Shown: piece by piece, positions 1 to 5,148 of the stretch | Layout of the letters: each line of letters opens with the position of its first letter | Position numbering within the stretch: the first letter of the stretch is position 1 | NCBI GenBank assembly: GCA_002497905.1 | Contig: DAFJ01000036.1 | Coordinates: forward strand, 1 to 5,148 | DNA: 5,148 bases | Direction: 5' to 3' | From: Euryarchaeota archaeon UBA251 | Lineage (GTDB): Archaea > Thermoplasmatota > Poseidoniia > Poseidoniales > Thalassarchaeaceae | The notes under the pieces: model-generated | Databases searched by the model: none | Told to the model about the DNA's origin: nothing | What the model saw: the letters and a program-made list of their open reading frames with translations, nothing else | Program-made: the position numbers and the translations under genes

Positions 1-44
1 ACTTCTCCTCGGATAATCCGAGTGAACAACGTCGGTTCCGCCAT
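1..44 (-). CDS. HIT-family (histidine triad) protein, N-terminal 14 codons only, cut by the left edge
   Basis: The minus strand from an ATG at 44-42 reads MAEPTLFTRIIRGE and is open to the window edge. The segment TLFTRIIRGE is the hallmark first strand and helix of HIT proteins, whose typical start is T-I-F-x-K-I-I-x-G-E-I-P. These are small (about 110-170 residues) nucleotide hydrolases or transferases acting on AMP-linked substrates; that is family knowledge, because the catalytic H-x-H-x-H motif lies outside the window. The start is chosen because the family begins only a few residues before this segment. A GGAG (complement of 57-60) lies 12 bases upstream, which is a rather long spacing. 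The gene is divergent from the zinc-ribbon gene at 124. Identification from 14 residues is suggestive, not proof. Confidence 0.72.
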   Translation of the reverse strand, partial: MAEPTLFTRIIRGE

Positions 45-123
45 CGTCCCGCGATTCTCCTTCAACGAATCAATGCGACGGGTCGGCCGAGGGTTCTTGG
101 GCAGTGCGAGAGAGTAGGTGCCG
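45..123. other. Divergent intergenic region between the HIT gene and the zinc-ribbon gene
   Basis: This short GC-rich spacer must hold the 5' signals of both outward-facing genes. I see a GGAG for the HIT gene (complement of 57-60) and GAGAGAG (108-114) followed by AGGTG (116-120) ahead of the zinc-ribbon gene. A 5-base stem with a 9-base loop (GATTC at 53-57, GAATC at 67-71) is present but has no T run after it. I see no clear archaeal TATA/BRE box and no bacterial -35/-10 pair. The promoters may be weak, or they may lie inside the neighbouring coding sequences. Confidence 0.5.
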
Positions 124-807
124 ATGTCGCTTCCAAGACGAGCCATGCAGCAGATGGGATTCACCATCTGTTGCCTCCTCTGTGATGCGCCTGATCAGGA
201 GGGTAGTGCTCGGTGTAGGGGTTGTATATCCACACACAAACGTGTAAGAGAGCGGCTATCTAAAACTGCAGAGAACACGGTAGACCAATTTGCAAAGGAC
301 TTGATGATTCTAACTTCAGAACCCGAGCGGCACGACCATGATCCTGTACACGGCCCGTTTCTGAAGGAAGCCGTGCGATTACTCAGTGCTCACCGAGGTC
401 ACCGTCCACCCCCTACAGAAGAAGAAGTGATGAAGGCATTCGAGTTAGCAAGGAAATCATCTAGAGATTCAAACCTAAGAAAGACAGAATTGGATTCAAT
501 TGCCGAAGATGGTGATGCTTTGCATGGCGCAATCGAACTAGTTGAGGCTGGTTCTAACAAAGATTACGATACTGGACAACGAACTAGGCCATCACGACCA
601 ATCCCAACAGTAGATAGATCCGAACGATTGGGAGAAGATCGAGAACTAATGGATCGATTCCGAGCAGAAGAACAAGCCAGAAGAACTGGTGAAGAGGCGT
701 CTGAAGAAATCATTGAGGGGCTCATCGATAAACGTAAGAAGAAACGAACTGAACTTGCTGATGAATTAAGTGGACTTGATGACCTTATTGATTCGGATGG
801 AAACTAG
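124..807 (+). CDS. Zinc-ribbon protein of unknown function with a charged, probably helical C-terminal tail
   Basis: I do not recognise a characterised family. From ATG 124 the protein has 227 residues. Near the N-terminus are two CxxC knuckles, C17-LL-C20 and C31-RG-C34, with an 11-residue spacing that suits one structural zinc ribbon; a further Cys (C16) and a His (H38) lie close by. The rest has no membrane segment or signal peptide, so it is probably cytoplasmic. Residues about 150-227 are rich in Glu, Asp, Arg and Lys and look helical or coiled-coil, with a basic KRKKKR stretch near 205 and an acidic end. GTG 118 directly follows an in-frame TAG (115-117). ATG 124 is preferred because GAGAGAG at 108-114 sits 9 bases before it; ATG 145 and ATG 154 are also possible. 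The stop at 805-807 is 12 bases before the lipoprotein gene, suggesting co-transcription. A nucleic-acid or protein-binding role is only a guess. Confidence 0.8.
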   Translation: MSLPRRAMQQMGFTICCLLCDAPDQEGSARCRGCISTHKRVRERLSKTAENTVDQFAKDLMILTSEPERHDHDPVHGPFLKEAVRLLSAHRGHRPPPTEEEVMKAFELARKSSRDSNLRKTELDSIAEDGDALHGAIELVEAGSNKDYDTGQRTRPSRPIPTVDRSERLGEDRELMDRFRAEEQARRTGEEASEEIIEGLIDKRKKKRTELADELSGLDDLIDSDGN

Positions 808-817
808 GAGAGGAAGG
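806..817 (+). promoter_or_regulatory. Purine-rich Shine-Dalgarno region for the TTG-started lipoprotein gene
   Basis: AGGAGAGGAAGG begins inside the TAG stop of the upstream gene. Its first AGGAG (806-810) lies 9 bases before the TTG at 820-822. This strong site decides the start: the next in-frame ATG, at 853-855, would delete most of the hydrophobic core of the signal peptide. Confidence 0.7.
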
Positions 818-819
818 AA

Positions 820-1332
820 TTGAGAGTTTTTTTTCCTATACTGATCTTCTTGATGGCGTCAGTGTCTGGTTGTATAAGTCAAGAATCTGAAACACCCGTT
901 ATCTCTGAAGATAGTATGACTGTCACACCTCAATTCCCAGAATTCGAGCTAAATGATCATAGAAATCTCACTTGGCAATCATCCGATTTACCCAATCGGT
1001 ACGTGGCATACTTCTCAGCTATTTGGTGCACTCATTGCAAGCCAACGCTCGGGGCCCTAGATGAGGTAATTCCAAATGGTTCTCTTCTCGTCTTCAATAA
1101 GGACGGGAGAGATGGATACAGCAACATAAGTAAATGGCATACTGAGATGGAATCGGGTCTGAATCGTTCATTGCCACATCCATTTATTCATGCCCCAGAT
1201 ATTGCTTTGGAACTCAATGTTACTCCAATACCAACAGTGTTCTTCGTCCACAATGGAGACATTATCCAACGCTGGGAGGGGTTACATGAAGATAAGGATC
1301 AGATTCGAGAAATTTGGGATTCTATGAGATGA
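820..1332 (+). CDS. Thioredoxin-fold lipoprotein (TlpA/ResA-like thiol-disulfide oxidoreductase)
   Basis: The 170-residue product starts with TTG and is exported. Residues 2-17 form a short basic and hydrophobic signal peptide ending in the lipobox V-S-G-C, with C18 as the probable lipidated residue; the Ser/Glu/Thr/Pro-rich stretch that follows looks like a linker. The thioredoxin fold starts near residue 40. The strand YVAYFSAIWC leads into the redox motif W69-C70-T-H-C73-K-P, and the cis-proline loop is T135-P-I-P138-T, followed by strand VFFVHNG and a conserved-type glycine (WEGL, near 152-155). All essential residues for dithiol-disulfide exchange are present. It is expected to sit on the outer face of the cytoplasmic membrane and to reduce or oxidise cysteines of exported proteins, perhaps in cytochrome maturation as for TlpA/ResA; the substrate cannot be read from the sequence. 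It follows the zinc-ribbon gene by 12 bases and converges on the membrane-protein gene with a 10-base gap. Confidence 0.88.
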   Translation: MRVFFPILIFLMASVSGCISQESETPVISEDSMTVTPQFPEFELNDHRNLTWQSSDLPNRYVAYFSAIWCTHCKPTLGALDEVIPNGSLLVFNKDGRDGYSNISKWHTEMESGLNRSLPHPFIHAPDIALELNVTPIPTVFFVHNGDIIQRWEGLHEDKDQIREIWDSMR

Positions 1333-1342
1333 GAAAATAGAT

Positions 1343-1711
1343 TCAACTGAAATCCAAAGCCGTTGGTGATGTTATTACGTAGTAGGCTAGTATTCCCAAT
1401 GATAGTATCAGCAAAAGAAGTAAAATTGTGATAACGATGGATATATCCTCTGGAATGGTTGATTTCCCACTTTTCAATTTGGAGGCCTTGGATTGTTGTA
1501 AGTCAAGCAAGGTTAGAATCAGGCCAACTAAAATTGATGTTAATCCACAAAAACAACTAGAAGAATCAGGACTTTCAAAGAAAGCCATTATAGCGAAAAG
1601 GAAAATTAAACTACAGACCCAAGCCCCCGCAGTATACGGTTTTTTAGTTTCGGGTTCATCCAAAATAACTGGATTTTCCACTGTCAAAACCACATCTTCT
1701 GGTTTGGACAT
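1343..1711 (-). CDS. Small three-helix membrane protein of unknown function
   Basis: I do not recognise the family. The 122-residue product has a polar N-terminus (about 1-26, acidic with a short Lys pair) and three predicted membrane segments at about 28-45, 52-70 and 88-113. The loop between the second and third is basic (KASKLKSGK), so by the positive-inside rule that loop is probably cytoplasmic and the N-terminus outside. C33, C53 and C55 are in or beside the first two helices. The start is ATG 1711-1709; there is no good Shine-Dalgarno in the 21 bases after the purQ stop, so it may be translated poorly or from its own leaderless transcript. It is co-oriented with purQ, but nothing ties it to purine synthesis. 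Base composition looks more AT-rich than in purQ. The opposite strand also has an open frame here, but the clean hydrophobic pattern favours this strand. Confidence 0.65.
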   Translation of the reverse strand: MSKPEDVVLTVENPVILDEPETKKPYTAGAWVCSLIFLFAIMAFFESPDSSSCFCGLTSILVGLILTLLDLQQSKASKLKSGKSTIPEDISIVITILLLLLILSLGILAYYVITSPTALDFS

Positions 1712-1732
1712 GGAGTGAATTTAGTATGTTGG

Positions 1733-2551
1733 TTATTTGAGGTTCTTTTCTACATAATCAACAGCATTACGGAAGATAGCAAGTCCTTCGCCTTCACCAT
1801 GTTCGGATGCTGTTAATTCTCGAGTCCATGTTGCACCCAACCAAGTAGAATGATTGGCTTCAGGATGAGGCATTAGCCCAAAGACACGGCCCGTGGGATC
1901 ACATACACCTGCAATGTTTCTCATGCTTGCATTCGGAGATATTGGATATGGAAGAAGTTCGTCAGATGAAGATGGGTATGTAGAGTCGGGGTCAACATAA
2001 CGTACCACAACCTGACCCGAGTGATCCCAATGGTCCATTAATTCCATATTTGCAGCTACGAACTTACCTTCACCATGACGAACAGGTACGCGAATGCGTT
2101 CAAGGTCCTTCGTCCAGACGCAGGATGATTCTGAATTGAATTCAAGCGTCACCCATCGATCCTCATAATGTCCTGAATCATTGAGAGCAAGGGAGGCCGT
2201 CTGCGTCAAACTCACATCATCATCTCCAGGTAAAAGCCCCATCTTCACTAGAACCTGAAAACCATTGCAAATCCCGATGACAAGCCCGCCAGAATGAACA
2301 AAGGATCGAACTTGTTCACGCATCCCAAATCGAAGGCGGTTGCCTAGAAGCCTGCCACTACCAAGATGATCCCCAAATGAAAATCCCCCTGGAACTGCCA
2401 TAATGTGGAACTCAGATAGATTACGTTCACCTTCTACGAAGTGGTTGACATGGACACGTTCCGCGGTTGCACCCACCATTTCGAACACTGCTGCAGTCTC
2501 TCGATCGCAATTGATGCCAAAACCCGTGAGAACTGCAACTTTTACCGTCAT
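1733..2551 (-). CDS. purQ: FGAM synthase glutaminase subunit PurQ (long form)
   Basis: PurQ is the class I glutamine amidotransferase subunit of phosphoribosylformylglycinamidine synthase. It hydrolyses glutamine and passes ammonia to PurL for conversion of FGAR to FGAM in de novo purine synthesis in the cytoplasm. The 272 residues begin with the typical strand VAVLTGFGINCDRE. The P54-G-G-F-S-F-G-D loop follows, then the nucleophile elbow G93-I-C95-N-G-F-Q with catalytic C95, then PVRHGEGKF (156-164), and finally H229-P-E231 of the catalytic triad in MPHPEANH. All triad residues are intact. It is longer than the usual stand-alone PurQ of about 220-230 residues; the extra part includes the YEDRWV region near 129-134 and resembles the long PurQ that accompanies PurSL fusions. 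ATG 2551-2549 overlaps the purSL stop as ATGA, indicating translational coupling. Confidence 0.96.
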   Translation of the reverse strand: MTVKVAVLTGFGINCDRETAAVFEMVGATAERVHVNHFVEGERNLSEFHIMAVPGGFSFGDHLGSGRLLGNRLRFGMREQVRSFVHSGGLVIGICNGFQVLVKMGLLPGDDDVSLTQTASLALNDSGHYEDRWVTLEFNSESSCVWTKDLERIRVPVRHGEGKFVAANMELMDHWDHSGQVVVRYVDPDSTYPSSSDELLPYPISPNASMRNIAGVCDPTGRVFGLMPHPEANHSTWLGATWTRELTASEHGEGEGLAIFRNAVDYVEKNLK

Positions 2552-5148
2552 TCAGAACCACTCCCATTCAGTGTGTTTTTCCATGCCGATCGAAGTTCAG
2601 GGATTGAAAATTCAAGGATTGGATTGCCTGCATCTTTGATGACAAGATCATCCGATTCACCCACGATTCCAATATGCGTGCAAGCGGTTTCCTGCATTGC
2701 ACTCTCAAAAGAAGTCATATCTTCTGGCTTTACACTGACAAGGATTCGGCCGAGACTCTCGCCGAACAGGGCGCCCCATGCATCTAATTCATCATCATGT
2801 CCCCTAAGTGCTCCGATATCGACTGACGCACCAGCATCTACACCAAAGCAAGATTCAGCCAAAGCTGATGCTAAACCACCATCCGAACAATCGTGTGCAC
2901 TCGCCACAAGACCATTTCTCATCGCTGCTGTCAAGGCCCGATAGGCCCCAAGGTTACGTTCCGGTTCAATTGAAGGAACACGTCCACCGATACCGCTCTC
3001 ACCACCAGTCTGGTCTCTGAGCATGAAAGAAAATTCACTTGCTCCAAGTTCCTGACGAGTCTCGCCTACAATATAGATTGCATCTCCTGGTTTTTTGAAA
3101 TCTGAAGAGGTGGCAGTTCGGACATCTGGTTGGTCGCCAATGAGGCTGAATAACAATGTAGGTGGAACACTGATCTTACGGCCCTCGAGAGTTGCGTCAT
3201 TCTTCATTGAGTCCTTGCCCGAGATACAGGGTAGCCCGTATGCGCGACAGACATCATCTAATGCACGGTTTGCTCGAACCAATTGTGCTAGTTTGTAACG
3301 GCCATCTGGTGTCTTTTCACTTTCAACCGGATCCGGCCAACAAAAGTTGTCAAGACCTGCCATACGATCGAGATTTACCCCTACACAAACAGCATTACGA
3401 ACTGCTTCATCGATGCTTGCTGCAGCCATTGAGTAAGCATCTAAATCTGAATAACGAGGGACAATACCACAAGAAATTACTGCGCCACGAGTATCTCCGT
3501 GAAGAGGAGCAATGACTGCAGCATCTCCTGGTGCATCATGATTCACCCCCCCAAATGGTTTGATGACAGATTGGGCGATGACTTCGTGGTCATATGAGCG
3601 AACCCACCACTCTTTTGTAGCGATATTCGGACGAGAGAGAAGATCACAAAGGATCTGCCCCATGCCTTTAGGAGTAGGTTGTTCGGGGAATTGGATCGGT
3701 TTGTATTCGGGTGTTCTCCACTCTGATTCAAGTTGAAGTTGGGGGCAACCATCGTGAAGGAAGGAAATTGGTAAATCCGCAACGACAGCATCACCATGTC
3801 GAACGAGGAATGTGCCAGAATCGGTAAACGTTCCAACAATTGTTGCTTCTACCTCATGAAGTGCTGCAAGTGCTTCGAAGGCCGCTGCGTCTTCTTCACG
3901 AACTCCTACTGTCATCCGTTCCTGAGATTCTGAAACTAAAATCTCCCACGAACTCAATCCAGCTTGCTTGAGGGGAACGGCTGCAAGATCAAGATCGGCT
4001 CCCTTTGTGAGTTCCGCCATCTCACCAACACTTGAGGACAGGCCGCCTGCTCCATTATCTGTAATTACTTGGATCTGCCCTGCATCCCGGGCTTCAAGAA
4101 GCATGTCTAGCATTTTTTTCTGAGTAATAGGGTCGCCAATCTGCACAGCACTACTCGGACTTTCGTCAGTTAATTCGAGGCTAGAAAAGGTTGCACCATG
4201 GATTCCATCGCTTCCAACCCGGCCTCCGACCATGTAGATTAGATCCCCGGGAGTTGGTGTCTTGATGTGGCTTTCACGTCCGTCAGGTAAGAGGCGAGGG
4301 AGGATGCCGACTGTTCCACAGTAAACCAATGGCTTACCGATGTATCTGTCATCAAATACGATTGCGCCGTTAACTGTAGGAATACCGCTCTCATTGCCAC
4401 CAGCACGTACTCCAGCATGTACACCACGCATAACACGAGATGGATGGAACAAACCATCTGGAAGATTGTCCTTGAAATCAGGAGGGCCGAAACAGAATAC
4501 GTCGGTATTTGCAATCGGTCGGGCCCCAAGTCCTGTGCCAAGAATGTCGCGATTTACCCCTACAATTCCAGTCATTGCACCACCATATGGATCCAATGCG
4601 GAAGGGGAATTGTGGGTCTCTGCTTTCATGCAGAGGCTCCAATCTTCTGTCCATTCGATTACACCAGAGTTGTCATGGAATAGAGAAAGAAGCCAATCGA
4701 CTTCCTCCTGCATTTCCAATGCCGGATTCATAATGTGTGTCTTGAATAAGGAGTCAATCTCAGAATCTTCTCCAGTTTCATGGTCCACATGGTGAATGTG
4801 TGCTGCGAATATCTTGTGCTTACAGTGCTCGGACCATGATTGAGCGAGGCATTCCAACTCAACGTCAGTGGGGGCGTTGGGAGGTAGTCCTCTCGATGAC
4901 CGGATTTTATGCACCTCAGGATTACGATAGTGTGCTTGAATCGCCTTCATCTCAATGAGATTCAAAGCTAACAATCCAGTATCACTGATCTCAATTAGGT
5001 GTTCATCGGGAACTTCTAAATCGATTATTTTCGGCTTCGTGGGCTCCAATGGAGGGCGTTCTGGAAAGGTAAGGGTTGGCCATGGATCCTTGCGTGTACC
5101 ACGACGATCTGCGATAACTGCACGCTCAATGAGTGGATTGTGGAGTTG
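2548..5148 (-). CDS. purL: FGAM synthase PurS-PurL fusion (PurSL), 5' end beyond the right edge
   Basis: This is the synthetase subunit of phosphoribosylformylglycinamidine synthase, which uses ATP and PurQ-derived ammonia to turn FGAR into FGAM. The visible 866 residues (residue 1 = codon 5148-5146) are open from the window edge. Residues 1-12 (QLHNPLIERAVI) resemble the end of a PurS domain, where L-x-NP-x-I-E is characteristic, and a Pro-rich linker follows to about 40. PurL then contains S-W-S-E-H-C-K-H-K (104-112, catalytic His 108), the ATP/Mg loop E-T-H-N-S-P-S (177-183), SGIPTVNG (254-261), DGIHGATFSS (314-323), T-D-N-G-A-G-G-L (363-370), SESQERM (406-412), G-K-D-S-M-K (644-649) and the second-half loop H-D-C-S-D-G-G-L (752-759). 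A TTG at 5049-5047 could be taken as a start giving 833 residues, but it has no Shine-Dalgarno and the frame upstream is PurS-like. Full PurSL proteins are near 1000 residues, so roughly 120-150 are missing. It is coupled to purQ. Confidence 0.93.
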   Translation of the reverse strand, partial: QLHNPLIERAVIADRRGTRKDPWPTLTFPERPPLEPTKPKIIDLEVPDEHLIEISDTGLLALNLIEMKAIQAHYRNPEVHKIRSSRGLPPNAPTDVELECLAQSWSEHCKHKIFAAHIHHVDHETGEDSEIDSLFKTHIMNPALEMQEEVDWLLSLFHDNSGVIEWTEDWSLCMKAETHNSPSALDPYGGAMTGIVGVNRDILGTGLGARPIANTDVFCFGPPDFKDNLPDGLFHPSRVMRGVHAGVRAGGNESGIPTVNGAIVFDDRYIGKPLVYCGTVGILPRLLPDGRESHIKTPTPGDLIYMVGGRVGSDGIHGATFSSLELTDESPSSAVQIGDPITQKKMLDMLLEARDAGQIQVITDNGAGGLSSSVGEMAELTKGADLDLAAVPLKQAGLSSWEILVSESQERMTVGVREEDAAAFEALAALHEVEATIVGTFTDSGTFLVRHGDAVVADLPISFLHDGCPQLQLESEWRTPEYKPIQFPEQPTPKGMGQILCDLLSRPNIATKEWWVRSYDHEVIAQSVIKPFGGVNHDAPGDAAVIAPLHGDTRGAVISCGIVPRYSDLDAYSMAAASIDEAVRNAVCVGVNLDRMAGLDNFCWPDPVESEKTPDGRYKLAQLVRANRALDDVCRAYGLPCISGKDSMKNDATLEGRKISVPPTLLFSLIGDQPDVRTATSSDFKKPGDAIYIVGETRQELGASEFSFMLRDQTGGESGIGGRVPSIEPERNLGAYRALTAAMRNGLVASAHDCSDGGLASALAESCFGVDAGASVDIGALRGHDDELDAWGALFGESLGRILVSVKPEDMTSFESAMQETACTHIGIVGESDDLVIKDAGNPILEFSIPELRSAWKNTLNGSGSE
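2561..2564 (-). promoter_or_regulatory. Shine-Dalgarno for purQ inside the 3' end of purSL
   Basis: On the minus strand GGAG, within GGGAGTGG, lies 9 bases before the purQ ATG and is part of the last codons of purSL. Together with the ATGA stop/start overlap it supports re-initiation by ribosomes finishing purSL, which would help keep the two subunits in proportion. Confidence 0.6.

Noticed and set aside
8..22. Perfect 15-base palindrome CTCGGATAATCCGAG, possible operator or hairpin.
   Set aside because: It lies within the HIT start codons for TRIIRG, has only one central base and no T run. It is best explained as coding sequence.
1..117. Plus-strand frame open from the edge to TAG 115-117, possible end of an upstream gene.
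   Set aside because: It is antisense to the recognisable HIT start, and its translation shows no known motif.
29..127. Resemblance to the 3' half of a 5S rRNA (TGCGAGAGAGTAGG, with a possible closing helix 29-36/120-127).
   Set aside because: It is about 20 bases too short, lacks the loop C and helix II/III consensus, and overlaps the HIT start and the zinc-ribbon start. Chance similarity is more likely.
3..185. Second plus-strand open frame ending at TGA 183-185.
   Set aside because: It overlaps both the HIT start and the zinc-ribbon gene in another frame, with an Arg/His-rich composition typical of GC-rich shadows.
1333..1342. Possible bidirectional terminator between the convergent genes.
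   Set aside because: There are only 10 bases and no inverted repeat. The minus-strand T-rich stretch after the membrane-protein stop is too weak to call.
1428..1718. 96-codon plus-strand frame opposite the membrane protein.
   Set aside because: It has no domain or signal. The minus strand gives three well-formed hydrophobic helices, which is the better reading.
2441..2944. 167-codon plus-strand frame antisense to the purSL end and purQ start.
   Set aside because: It is a low-complexity Ser/Pro/Ala translation caused by the codon pattern of the well-supported purSL on the other strand.
4340..4795. 151-codon plus-strand frame antisense to the PurL N-terminal half.
   Set aside because: It is a shadow of highly conserved PurL motifs, with no recognisable product.

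Overview
The window is a compact stretch of a microbial chromosome with almost no non-coding DNA. The organism is most likely a planktonic archaeon, and Marine Group II Euryarchaeota (Candidatus Poseidoniales) is my best guess. That guess rests on gene style: a small CxxC/CxxC zinc-ribbon protein of unknown role, a thioredoxin-fold lipoprotein, mixed ATG/TTG starts and tight spacing. No rRNA or other decisive marker is present, so a bacterial source is not excluded. I see no CRISPR array, mobile element, tRNA or convincing rRNA.

Layout from left to right. At 1-44 on the minus strand are the first 14 codons of a HIT-family nucleotide-binding protein that runs off the left edge. A 79-base divergent gap separates it from a plus-strand pair. 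The first member, at 124-807, is a zinc-ribbon protein with a highly charged tail. The second, at 820-1332, is a TTG-started lipoprotein with a thioredoxin fold and a WCxxC active site. The pair converges, with a 10-base gap, on a minus-strand block. Read in its own direction, that block is purSL (2548-5148, 5' end beyond the right edge), purQ (1733-2551, overlapping purSL by four bases) and a 122-residue three-helix membrane protein (1343-1711).

purSL and purQ together encode formylglycinamide ribonucleotide amidotransferase (FGAM synthase), the fourth step of de novo purine synthesis. PurQ releases ammonia from glutamine, and PurL uses ATP and that ammonia to convert FGAR to FGAM. PurS normally bridges the two. 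The main observation is that the PurL frame does not begin inside the window. It stays open to the right edge and carries what looks like the C-terminal end of a PurS domain upstream of PurL. The gene is therefore best read as a PurS-PurL fusion of the type found with a long separate PurQ in some bacteria such as Desulfovibrio relatives, rather than the separate purS, purL and purQ usual in archaea. Nothing here amounts to a clearly new biological system. The least explained items are the zinc-ribbon/lipoprotein pair and the small membrane protein.
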